Origin: Antitrichia curtipendula
Lineage: Eukaryota > Streptophyta > Bryopsida > Hypnales > Leucodontaceae
DNA length: 64,000 bases
Direction: 5' to 3'
NCBI GenBank assembly: GCA_951230915.1
Contig: OX579642.1
Location: forward strand, 12,338,001 to 12,402,000
Shown: in pieces, positions 35,065 to 47,200 of the stretch
Layout: each line of letters begins with the position of its first letter
How positions within the stretch are numbered: position 1 is the stretch's first letter
Made by a program: the position numbers and the translations under genes
Notes under the pieces: model-generated
Databases searched by the model: none
What the model saw: the letters and a program-made list of their open reading frames with translations, nothing else
Told to the model about the DNA's origin: nothing

Positions 35065-37996
35065 TGCGATAACCTATTCGCCGCTAGCGCGGCTCATCGG
35101 TTATCTAATACATGCCCAGCAACTGATGCAATCCCCACCCAGTGCCAGTGCTTAATACCATGCTGATCACAGGTCAGTGAGAGAAACAAGCAGCTGGCTT
35201 CACACAGCTTAGTTAGTAGTATATCATAGTTGTATAGTCAGTGCACAGTCATCACCATTTGTTGGGATAACTTAACTTTTGCTTCACATCCCTGGCCTTG
35301 AAACACAGCTAAGTGAAGCTACTCTAAGCTAAGCTAAGCTGTTTCCACATGAGGTCGGTCAACTGTGCGCAATGCCTGCCAATCTGCAGTTTTTGTGGGA
35401 AAAAGGGGCCAATGGTGGGATATGGACCAGGATTGGGGCAACATGCGGGCTTTGCTCATGGAACTGAGCGGAATGGGTGACAAGTTCTGAGTTCATACCG
35501 ACGTGCAGAGAGTCAAGATTGAAGGCAGGGGAGTACCTTAAGTAAGTTGCAGGAGGGAACAAACTCCTCACCATCAGGGAGTAGTATTCCCCCTAATTGA
35601 AGAAAAATACTAATCGTAGAGAGCTTTTGGTGAACCGCTGAAGAACCTTCACCGAACTTGCTAGATGAAGAAATACTGAAGAAGTTGCTAAAGTCATTTG
35701 GGTTTAGGGTTCCTCAAATGCATGTTTGCTAGATCAACTCCTGTTCTCAAGAGACAATACAAACAATGGATCTCAAATTGGAATTAGACAGTTTGGGATG
35801 AAACTCAACTAGATAAATAAGTAAGGGCGTTTTCACGCTGCTATGAGTACTCCTGACCAGTGGTTGTGGAACAAAAATTGTGTTTTTAGTGCACATTGTG
35901 CATGTAGAGAGAGAGAGTATTCCTTAAAACGCCATTTGAAACAAATTTTGTGATGAAGTGTTTTGAAAGTAAGAACGCATGAATCAACATGTAAAACTTT
36001 AGTGTACCGGGACAAGCTATAACTTGTTTGTTTGTTTTAATTTGAAAAAAAAGGTTTCATCACAAAGATTTACAGATATAAACACCGTGGCTATTTTAGA
36101 ATTGTTCACATTAGTTTTAGGCAAGAATTTGGAAAAAAAATGAAATTGCAATTAAATAGGAAACATGTATATAAGATGAATTTTCTTACACGGATCTAGC
36201 CCTAACATTGTTAGATTGTTTTTAGATCCACTTGTTTGAAAATTTTAAATATAGATTAATAGTGTCAAAAACATTAAATTTTCTAAACAAAATGCCAATT
36301 ATATTGGCATTTTAACCTTTAAGTGGCCTCACGCCTGAAATCAATTCATGTAAAGTAGCATATTGACAAATTGTAGAAATTTCACAACTTATTGATCATT
36401 GTAAAGTAATTGTGCAAAATTTGCAAATTATGTGGGACAATTATAGAATGCATTCTATAATACCTTCAATGACTATGTACCCAGAAGATGCAATCACTGC
36501 ATCTTTTGGGTATTAATTATTACAACTATTGACTATGATTTTGGCATGGCCATGAATACAATAGATATTCATATATACTCAATATTTGGCATGCAATTTA
36601 AATGTTAGTTGTATAATCAATAAAAATTCTAATTTTTATTTAAAAAATACCATGATCAAATAAGTTGTACCTAATATAATTTGCACAACAAAACAATCTA
36701 ATCTGAAAACAATTTGTACCAACCAATGAGGCTTATGACTAGGTTATAGTTCTCTTATCATTCACCATGATTATGGCATATAATGTATTTTGTTTATCCA
36801 CAACCAAGCAATAAGAGGTCTTGACATAGCATTATTGTACCTAACTCCGGGATATCTATGGGTGAAGCTTATATATGGTAGAATCTATGGATGAAATTTA
36901 TGATTACATGGTTGTATCATAAGAATTGATGTGAGTTATTCTACATCCAATACTCCTTACAATTGTCAATGTGGACAACTTTATGTTCTGTAGAGTCTAG
37001 TGAGTCAAACTATAATTGCATAGAATCTAAATTCAATTGTAATTCAACTAGAATTCAACTTGAAAGCAACTAGAATACAACTAGAGTTCAACTGGAAAAC
37101 AATTACAATTGTCCCATATCAATTTTCAAGAGTACCATTAGGTTGGACATATAAGAATTGCAAGTTATAGCATTCTTACGTAATGAATTCTAATTATGGG
37201 ATTCCAATATTTTTACATTTTGTAGACTTTTATAATTTGTAGATTTCTGTGGTCTATAGAAATCATCAAATATTTAAAGTCTAAGAAATTTAGAACTTGT
37301 GAAATCCTAAAGTTTTGTAAATTGGTGAAATCTATTTAATATCAATATTTGGATTTGATAATCTAAAAAAGAAGCTAGATTTGAAATTTTGATATCTACA
37401 AATCATTAAGATCAAAACTTCAAAACTATAAATCTACAAATCATAGACAAGTCATAAATGAGTTGCAAACAAGTTGAACAGCAGCTGTAAACAAGTTGCA
37501 TACAAGCATGTTCTACATCAACAACCACATCAGAAGAGTTCATTGATGAACTTCCACAAAGACTATTGAATGAGATCAAACTTGCAACTATTTTGCAACT
37601 AGTGCAATTTGTCCATTGCAACTGTGGTCTCTAAATTATCACCCAGTTGCAAACACCCCCTGCAACTACAAAACCAGTTGCAAACTGTAGTCATTAAACC
37701 CCTCACTTTCTTCTAGTATTAGAAGAATAAGTGCATATATTATTTTTTCCAGATTAAAGTGTAGGATCATGTATAATTAGGAACATGTTGTCTTGTAGTA
37801 AATCAAAAATTTAGAACAACATTGTTATGGAGAAAATATTTGAATATTGATTGAAGCAAGAAGAATGGAAAGCCAAAATATGAGTCAATTATACAATTTT
37901 CTTCCTTGCTTGAGTCACTTGTAGTGTGTTTTGATTTTTCACATAGCCATAATTTAAAAATAAAATAAGATAAAATAAAAACCATTGTAATTCTTT
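35065..37996. other. AT-rich spacer, nothing recognised
   Basis: The first 500 bases are GC-moderate and contain TAAGC-type simple repeats (about 35322-35340). The rest is AT-rich. The short ORFs have no familiar motif or exon structure. Confidence 0.4.
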
Positions 37997-38547
37997 TTAA
38001 TCCCTAAAGCCCTGAGGGTGTTTTCTATCAAAAAGCACTCAAAACTACCGCTTTTGCTGCATTCACTTAAGGAAACCAAACAATATTTTTTTGAAATTTA
38101 ATTGTAGGATCTTGTACTTAACTTGTTTGAGATCATGTAGTAAAAATTTCATCAAATTTGACTGTACGGATTGGAAGATATCATCATTTAAAGTTGGACA
38201 AAAAAATAATTCTTAAGAAGATGCTTAAATTGCCTGAAAAACTAAGATTGTCCATAACTTTCTCATCCCTAGTCCAAACAGAATGAATCAAAGCTTCACA
38301 TATAGATAAACATTAGAAAAAATTTCAGGCCTCAAGAGGACTGCTCGCCAATCTCTGTTTCTTGCTTATTGTGCCATAACTTTTTCATTTGGCATCTGAT
38401 TGAAACAAAAATTATGTATCCACAAAGCTCTCGCAAAACTACACAACCTCAAAAAATCTCAAATAAATTCACTTCAAATTGAGACAATAAGAACCTACTT
38501 GGACCCAAATTGTCCCTTGAGGGGACAAATGATCCTTTAGAGATTAA
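37997..38547. mobile_element. TTAA-bounded non-autonomous DNA element (copy 3)
   Basis: Begins TTAATCCCTAAAG and ends CTTTAGAGATTAA (12 of 13 inverted matches), 551 bp. It shares GTAGGATCTTGTA and the ATAACTTT...TCATCC...GTCCAAA units with copy 2 and is shorter by about one internal unit. No ORF. Confidence 0.65.
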
Positions 38548-38829
38548 GCTAACAAATATTCTCATTCCAATTTGGTATTCTTTAAGACTTTTGGATGCCT
38601 TCGTATGCAGAACGGTCATCTAATTGCATCAACCAAAGACAAATGTATGATACTTTGTTTAGGAATTGACTACAAAAATTGCAAATGCTAAAAGTTTTTT
38701 TTGGTGATAGTCAAGTCTATTTGTAAATTGGGAAGGATATTGTCAAGGGTGTGTTACATTGTATCATAAAATCCATCTCAAAACAAGAAATTTAATTCCT
38801 ATTCTCATGCCATTATTTTTATTCATCTC

Positions 38830-40923
38830 AGGGCTGGTTTATACACGCTCTGGGGCCGGATGGATTGCCGGCCTGATTTGCCGTCAATCCGGCCCCAATT
38901 TACCACTCCAGCCCTAAATAATGTAAAGTGGTTAGGCTGGATTCTAAGGCCGGATTGCCAATTCATCATTCGGCCTTAGATAATGTAAAGTGGTGAGGCC
39001 GGATTCTAGGGCCGAATTTCCAATTAATGTGCTCTTGGATTTTCTTAATGTTCAATTAAAAAAACATAAAACATTAATATTTCCTTTTTCTTCTTATTTC
39101 TTCTATTTCAAAAGAATAAAAGACAGATTTTTTAAATTTTTTGTTCCTTTTTCTTCTTATTTGTTCAATTTCAAATATAGAAAAGATAGTTTTAAGATTT
39201 TTCTTAAACCTTTTTTTTTATTCCTACTTTATCTATTTCAAAAATACAAGAGAGATTTTTTAATATTTTAAGACTTTTTTGTTTTCTTTCCTATCTTCTA
39301 TTGGGAAAAAAATAAAATTTATTTGAACCTTTTTCTTTCTCTTTTTGTTTTTGTATTCCTAAAGAAAGAATTAAAAACAAAAACAAAAGCTAGAAACTTT
39401 TCCTTTCCTTTCTTATTTTAAATTTTTAAATTTTAAATTAATTTTTTTTAAATCATATTTAAATGAAAGCAGACTTTATTTATTATAATATATTTTTTTG
39501 GTTATTATGTAGTCAATGAACATTAAGTCACATTCCCTACTTTCCTACTTTTGCAACATGGTGACTATACAAATGCAAAATGTTTTAAAGTAAACATGTT
39601 TATGTAAGATAGAATGAGTGTTTTGCCTTGTTACAATTGGCAAAAAAATTTAGATTTTTTTCCATCCAAACATAATAGTGAGAAATAAAGAAAGCAGTTG
39701 AATTTTTTTTTACAAAGTATGAATTTCTTATAAATTTTTGAAGTGTATTGTCCAATTGGCTTAAAAGAGTCTATATACTATCCCAAAACCAACAAAAAGT
39801 TAGTGTATGCTTGATGGCTATCCTACTACCTAAAGCAGTTACAATATTTCATAGCAAGGTCACAACCTAAAGGGAAAAAAAAATCAATTACTTTGATGAA
39901 TTGGTACTAAAAAGGTAGAAATTTCTAAAACAATCACTAATAGCTCCATTACCATCACCTAAGGCATTGATTTTGGCCACTAACCAACCTAATGAAGTCC
40001 TAATCTCATCTACTGGAATTTTTTTGTCATGGATTGATGTAAGACTCTAATGGGTCATTTCCTAGGTGCATGTTATAGGTGGTTTGCCTATCATAGGCAA
40101 ATTTACCTTAGTATCATTAGTATTATTCCTTATTTTTAAGTTCAATCTCAATTCTATGTTGATGCTTATGTAAATAACCTTAATTATTTTTTAATTATTT
40201 TTTGGGAAAAGAAATGGGTCTAGACTCAAGGTGTGAAGCTTGTGGATTTTAATTATAGAATATTTTAGTAGAAAATAGAAAAAAAGTTTTTTTTTTCTAA
40301 TGTTTTTTCCTGAAGCTTTTTTCTTATGTTGAAATTATTTTTTAATATTATTATTTTTTAATTTAAAAACTAAAACTAAAATTTAGAAATTTCCATTATA
40401 ATTATCTCCAGGGGCTCTATTTACATATGGCTAGTCACTGCCTTCATTGCAAATCTGTAATGCGATAAATGAAAAATAATTACTGATTATTGATTAGTAG
40501 TAAAATCAGTGAAAGAACATAAATCTTCAGTGTGACAGAACAAGTAGACCAAAATTCTCTTGTTACGCTTCTTATCTAGTTTGTTTGTAAAATCAGAGAG
40601 TTTTTAAATAAAATAAAAAATAAAATTATTTTCATCAATGGTGGAGATTTGTACAATCTAACGGAGGAGCCCAATCCGGCCTCAATCTAGCCCTAGATGG
40701 GAAATCAGGCCACCCAAAACCTTGTCCCGATTGCTCCTCTAGGCAAGATGGTTTGGCGCCAAAACTACGCCACCTAAGGTGACACGTAGGATGAGTGGTG
40801 GTTTCAATCTGGCCCTAGTATAAAGCCCTTGGGCCGGATTTGGAGAAATTGAGCCATTCTATTGGTTCAAATTTGGAGAGTTTTGGCCGGCCTTCAATCC
40901 GGCCCCAAGTATAAACCGGACCT
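38830..40923. mobile_element. 2.1-kb element with GGCCGG-rich inverted ends
   Basis: The left end starts AGGGCTGGTTTATAC and continues TGGGGCCGGAT...GCCGGCC. The right end read inversely starts AGGTCCGGTTTATAC and continues TTGGGGCCGGATTG...GGCCGGCC. The inverted ends are about 40 bp with one 6-base indel. GC-rich subterminal repeats of GGCCGGATT recur on both sides and stand out sharply from the AT-rich interior. No transposase is encoded; the interior holds a pyrimidine-rich minisatellite. The superfamily is uncertain: AGGG-type ends are hAT-like, but no 8-bp target duplication was found. Confidence 0.7.
39081..39350. repeat. Pyrimidine-rich minisatellite, period 63-70 bp
   Basis: About four diverged units of TTCCTTTTTCTTCTTATT, then a TCTATTTCAAA segment, then an A-rich part with GACAGATTTTTTAA. 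The repeat keeps one + strand frame open (38990-39271) but encodes only Phe/Lys-rich low-complexity sequence. Confidence 0.7.
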
Positions 40924-42305
40924 AATATTAAGCCTCTTGACGTAAATTAGCTTCAAGAATATATTTGCATCTATTCTCTTCTCTAATGTCTAATGTAAGA
41001 ATTATTGAGCTGGCCAAATCCCTTAGAAACTATATACGGGAATTTATAAAAAATCAAATCAAATGAAATTGTTTTTGGGATTAATTTAACTTGAAATTTA
41101 AGATACTACACATTAAAAAATATTACACATTTGTGCACTTATTTTACTTTAAACTTTTACAACTTTATATTTCAAATTTATAAATATACAAGTTATAAAT
41201 GTAGAGATTATAAGATTAACAATTTGCAAATGCAATATTTCAAGAATTTAGAATTTTAATATTTTAAAATGTTATCTTTATAAATTGGTCGGCATCAGGA
41301 TTACAATCAAGTCCCAAAGTACAAACATCTTTTTATTTAATATGTAAAGTTATGAGGAAATAGTTTTTGCATGCTTGTATTTTTTAAATTTGAGATGATC
41401 CTTAATTTTACTTGCACAATTGAACTCCAACCACTTCCTTCTCCAAATTGTGTGCATCTTGTGTCATCACTAATCATGCCATTGTTTGGTTCAAATGTAG
41501 GTGTTGCATTTTGGGTAGTAATGCATTCCTTAATCGCTCAATAACCAAACGCTCAATTTTTGTGAAACCAATTATGCTTAGAGTACATGTACATGTACCA
41601 ATTATGCTTAGAGTACATGTACATGTACCAATTATGCTTAGAGTACATCTTCTCAATTTTTTTGAAGTTTGGATTAAATAAATTGATGTTGAACATTAAT
41701 TTTAGAACATTTATATTGTCAAATTTGAGAAAATATTTGTATATCCTTGTTTAAAAAATTTGAAAACAATTACAAAATTCACAAAAATGTAATTTATATT
41801 TAAGCTTAGCACTTCAAATTTTATGTGGTTGGCTCATGGTTGAAGTTTTCAACATGTCATAATATGTGAATCATTACTTTTATCAAGCATTGCAAATTTC
41901 TATTTATAGTTCAATTTTTTAACAAAATAAACTTAGACTTAGATTTTTAAGTTGATTTTTTAATTATATAAAATATAATATACATTCATTAAAAACTATC
42001 AATATTTTATGAGAGGTATGTGCATCCATAATCATCATTGCCCCAATGTGACATCTACATTAGTACCAAAAAGCAATACAAAAACTTAGATATTGATGAC
42101 ACAAGATTTACACAATCAAAATACAAGAGCATAAAGGAGCTTAGTATCAAGTTTCAGTATAGATAACTTTAAAATTTCACAACTTATTTATTTGATGTCC
42201 AAATAAAGCAAGCTAGAGTGCATTTGAATCATATGGCAACAAGATTCATTGAAGATAATTTGTACTTGATATTTGTAAGTATTATCAATTTCTATAAGTG
42301 TCTAT
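40924..42305. other. AT-rich spacer, no gene
   Basis: No exon or bounded element recognised apart from the 30-bp tandem repeat listed separately. Confidence 0.4.
41568..41648. repeat. 30-bp tandem repeat, 2.7 copies
   Basis: Units begin CCAATTATGCTTAGAGTACA and end TGTACATGTA, at 41568, 41598 and 41628, identical until the third breaks off. Each unit contains the palindrome TACATGTACATGTA. Confidence 0.9.
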
Positions 42306-42635
42306 TAAGGTAGGGGGGTCTTTAAAGTCATCGGGCTTTAAAAATTGTCCACTTCCTCAAATGTATACTATTTGTACATGTTTCTTTTTCATTGTACTAG
42401 AAGTGTACAAATAGTTTTTATTTCAAGAAGTGGGTAATTTTAGAGGCCATTGCATTTTAACTTCAAAAATTCATAATTAATTCCACAAACCTCCAAAAAA
42501 TATGAAACAATTTGGATTAGATCCCAATTTCATTTGTCTTTCAAGGGAAATTTATTGAAAAATGTTTCAAGAAGTTTCACCTTCCTATATTTAGTTTCAA
42601 TTTTAAAATTGGCACTTTTTAGACCTCCTACCTTA
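42306..42635. mobile_element. MITE with TAAGGTAGGRGGTCT inverted ends
   Basis: The left end is TAAGGTAGGGGGGTCT and the inverse of the right end is TAAGGTAGGAGGTCT; length 330 bp. The interior is homologous to 185-490. No ORF. Confidence 0.75.
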
Positions 42636-43524
42636 TGAAGACATTAGAACTATAGCCAAGAGACTCTTCATCCTTGTTGGTCATACAATCAAAGTTATTC
42701 TTCTCTTTTGGAGACACTTACCTTGGGGTACATTCACACTTGGACTTAGCAAGCATTCTTTGTAATGATGGTATGTGATTTTTGGCATAGGTGTTCAACT
42801 ATTGTTCCTTTGTAATTGCCAAATCTACGTAGTTGCAGAGTTGGCAAGGATTACAAGCGGTGTTCGCTACATTAGAACCTCTCTAAAGTAATAGGATTGG
42901 GACTAGTCTGACACATTACATTAGAGAGGTTAGTACAATATTGAGGGGCATGATGTTTATATGTGGTTCATATTGTTAAGCCAAGACTGGCAATCAATAT
43001 TTCCTAACAATATTTTATTGCTTTAGAGACGGAAACATTGGTGAGGGTCTATTGTAGAGAAAAATTAAGGACTGTTATAACTCTCTGACATTGCAAGTTG
43101 TTGCTACATAGAATTGAATCTTTTAATTTTGTAGATTCTTAAACACTAACAATGATCTTTCAATATACAAGGAAAAATTCGTTTCAAAGCTGTAATGAAA
43201 GTAAAACAATTCACTAATTTGATTAAACTCTCACTTGAAAACCAAGACCGCTCATTGTATCCTACATGATTTGTCAAATCAATTTATATAACACATTTAG
43301 CTAACACATACTTTGCAACCAATGCCTTACATGTGTAAATAATACTATATCCCTGTCCTTTCTCATTTTTGCAAAAATATAGGGTCTAAAATTCAACAAA
43401 AAATTAAATAAATCAACTTCATGTAGCCAGACAAGTATCAACAATGAAGAAACGTTAAATACCAATCATTATCGCCATATCAATGCCTAACCCTAGAAGG
43501 ATGCAACCCCAAACTACTCCAATT
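42636..43524. other. AT-rich spacer, nothing recognised
   Basis: No coding segment or repeat boundary found between the two MITEs. Confidence 0.4.
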
Positions 43525-43926
43525 AAAGTAGAGGTACCAATAGCCAATCATTTAAGCAATTCTGTAGTAGTATGAGGTGGTGGATATTTTTCCCATGTAG
43601 GAAGATAGGAAATATGGGGATAAAAAAACTTCAGAATATTATTCTTGAAATTGAAATTATTGTGAAATTTGGGAGCCAAAAAGTGCACTTCACCACTAGC
43701 CAATGTCTAGTCTTCCAATTCCAATCATTCAAGAGCTTCTTTCCTACTCACTACTTCCTACTTTCTTGCTCACTACTTGGAGACATGTGTCAAAACCTGC
43801 TTATTAGTCCCAACCTTGAAAAGAACAAAAACCACACATTCCAAGCTTGAGTTCCAACCTAAGGTTGGAAATAGCGCACCTTGCAGGTTGGGTGCTGGGC
43901 GTGGTTGACAATGGGTGCTCTACCTT
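43525..43926. mobile_element. MITE copy B
   Basis: Collinear with copy A (14451-14862), with near-identical blocks CCCATGTAGGAAGATAGG, TTCCTACTTTCTTGCTCACT, CCAACCTAAGGTTGG and GGGCGTGGTTGACAA. The ends AAAGTAGAGGTACC and (inverse) AAGGTAGAGCACCC pair imperfectly. The right flank (about 43933-43967) resembles the flank of the copia LTR at 62440-62472. Confidence 0.75.
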
Positions 43927-44277
43927 ACCTTATTGGACCAATAGGTGCATTGTTTGTTTGTTTCTACAGTTCCCCCTAAAGTCATCCATGGAACCTTTTA
44001 GGTCTTCGGTGTCCTTGCAGGGTTAAACATGGTTAATAATATTACTTTGGCAAACTGGAGCAATTGTAGTCCAGTATTGTCTGCGCTTCCTCGTCACTTG
44101 TTAACTTACTGCTATTGCAATCCTCCGGTCTTTGCTCCTAGCGGACGAGATGAAGATCCAGCCGATGATGAAGATCTCTTGACCTCGCAGAATTTGGAGA
44201 GGTTGAGGTCACAATTGCAAATGGAGGTTGCCATCAGGGAGCTCCACGGGTCATTGGTCTTCCTTCAGTCAGCTCAC

Positions 44278-47200
44278 TGCAGTTCAGAGTCCATCCACAC
44301 AAGAATCTCTGGCAGAAGAATCATGCATTTTGTTTTGTGACGGGTGTAAGTTAGTTTTTCTTCTTGCACAATCAGCTGCACGAAAGACTCGGTCAAGGTA
44401 TTCTGGGCTCTTATGTGGGCTGCGAATACTGCATAGAACTTCCAGAACAACGTGAGGTTTTTGCAAAGCACACGCTTCCATTGCTCGACATGTGCCCTCC
44501 TGCATTTCAAGAATCAGTCCGCAATTGGGGATGTTCTTCANNNNNNNNNNNNNNNNNNNNNNNNNNNNNNNNNNNNNNNNNNNNNNNNNNNNNNNNNNNN
44601 NNNNNNNNNNNNNNNNNNNNNNNNNNNNNNNNNNNNNNNNNNNNNNNNNNNNNNNNNNNNNNNNNNNNNNNNNNNNNNNNNNNNNNNNNNNNNNNNNNNN
44701 NNNNNNNNNNNNNNNNNNNNNNNNNNNNNNNNNNNNNNNNAAAACCTTGATATGATCAATATATTGATATATGTCGCAGCAGTAAGCAATGCACAAGTCT
44801 ATTATAGAGCTTTCCACAAGTGCTTCGCAACAGACCTTCTCAACGTGTTTCTCTTCCATTTTTTTGCGGGGTGCACCATACAGAAATGCAGCAGTAACAA
44901 CGAGAACATTTGCTCTCTGCAGAAAAAACATTGAATAGTATTCAACACTAATGCTGCCATTGTGATCAAAAATTGAAAAGTTAATCGAAAGTAAGTTCAA
45001 ACTGAGTTTCATTAACATGGATTCTCCTCAAGCTGTAAAACACCATATTTTGGATCTACATTCAGTCTGGAGTACAGCATGTCAAATTCTGAACATAAAT
45101 CCATTTTGGATTCAAGCAGAGGTGCAGTTAATTGTAAGCATTTACGCTAGCAGAATTTAGGTCAGAAGGTAACAACTCGAAGACTGCTCAGGTAGCTAAC
45201 TATGAGCAAAGATTGGTACCTGAGCCTGACTTGTTTTTTTATTAACCAGAGGCTTAAGAACTATAGGCAACCATTTTTCAGGAGGCACATAAAACCCGAC
45301 AATGTGTACGGTAGAAACAACTCGCTTCGCAACTTTTACATCATCGTCTCCCACTGCACTGCACTGACTAGCCAATATTAGCATGTCGCATGTCATTTTG
45401 ATATTGCAAACTAGGGAAGACAACGTGTAACTCAATTCTGACTAAAATCTGTGTAAGACGGCCAACTACACGCTCATTGCCATAGCAACAAGTACTTCTT
45501 ACTCCAGTAACAGTCCAACTGTAACCTCAACCCTCAAAACAGGTCCAACCGCCTTCCACAATGCTTGCACAAGCGTTTTAAGAGAGGTCCTGAGAGACCT
45601 GCAGAAGGCTGGAATGAGTATGTCGAGGTAATCCTCTGCACATCCTTCTGCCAATACCTGGGCATTCACATAAAAAAATAGACTCAGGAAGACGATACTG
45701 TAAGATTCTGGTACGAGAGTGCATCTCCAAACCTTGCTCCTAGCATGGTTTTTATTACAAATAAACAGTTTCAAATATTCTTTTAGGACATCTCATAGGG
45801 AGATTGATCATGGGGGAGGCAAGATGATCATGAGGCAATTCATGGGGGAGACCTCCCGATGAGCACCTACTCGCACCTACTTGTACTTACATAGGTGCAT
45901 CTCTCAGTATCTCAACTACGGAGTAGTTAGTTCGCAACATTGCAACAATTCCAAGGAATGAATGGGGAGGTTACTTTCCCCATGATTTCTAAATTTCCAT
46001 CTTCCCATGCCACATCTCCCTCTACTTTATACCTAGAAATCACTGAAAACTCTAACTGCAGGTACAAAGAAGATGACATACCAGGAGGGTGTGAAGTAGA
46101 CGAGCTGCAGTCAGTCGAGTTGGAGTGGTCCACTGCTTAAGCTCTTTGAGAGCGGGTTCTATCATCGGTTTCAAGAAGGCCTAGCACGCATAAAGCGCAG
46201 TAGATTCAAGCCCTTGAGGGATTTTTGGTAAGTTACAATGAAAATGCAACAAAAGTAGACGATTACGCAACAAGCAAATGCATTAGCAAAACTGAATCTA
46301 TTTAAGCAAGACTCATGAAACAATCTCCAAAATCTCTTTTCTAGTCTCCCCAAATGATTGGAAACGATACCTCAGTCATAAGGCGGCACCCAGCTCCGGG
46401 TCTGCTATTGTAAGGCTTCGGCAGCTGCAGAGTCTCCACGCCTGCCTCATCGCTGTCCTTCTTTCTAACCGCCCCTTCATCTGTAATCTCACTCGTAACC
46501 TTCTTGTCAACATCCTTCTGAGAGAGACTCACAATGACCTCTGCCTGATTTCCCTGGAGTACCTCCTGTGCCAAGGCATGTAATCCATTGACGCCCTTCT
46601 TTTCCCCTGCCATAGTAGATCCTTTATTGGTTTTGATAGGCTCTATGACAATGCCTGAAACCTTATTCCTAAGTTCTGTCTCTAGTCGAACTGCAGGCTC
46701 TGACAACTCTCCATATTCAAATTTAGGGTCACAACTTCTGTTCTCAATGATGTCGGCGGTTTCCACACTGGAGGTGTGCGTTCTGCCTCGCGACATCAGT
46801 GACCCCACCTTGCTAGGATGTGCGCAATACACTTTAAAACACGAGTCGTGATGAACTTCGGTGGTCAATGCATCCTTTGTTGTCTGTTCCTCCTCTCCCT
46901 CTCTTTCAAGCTCACTCACATTGGCACAATTTGTTTCAACGACGTGATTTGCGTCCTCCAGAACATGCACAAGGTGACTCTCTCCAAACTTGATTTTTGC
47001 GCCACCGATTTCAAAGTTTCCACCTGCAATTCGTTGTGAAGAACTATTATCTTTTGTGGGGTTATCAGCCTGGGTGGATTTTTCAGCGTTAGTCTCCCTT
47101 TCTAGGTGGTCGATAACCTTCTTATAGATCTCGCCAATGCCTTCCAGTTTCTCATATGTTGATGTGGCTATGTCAAGACAGTCGTCTGTTACACCCAGCA

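Noticed and set aside
44284..45018. Long open frame through the N gap
   Set aside because: Continuity is an artefact of undefined bases; real coding segments on the two sides are in different frames.
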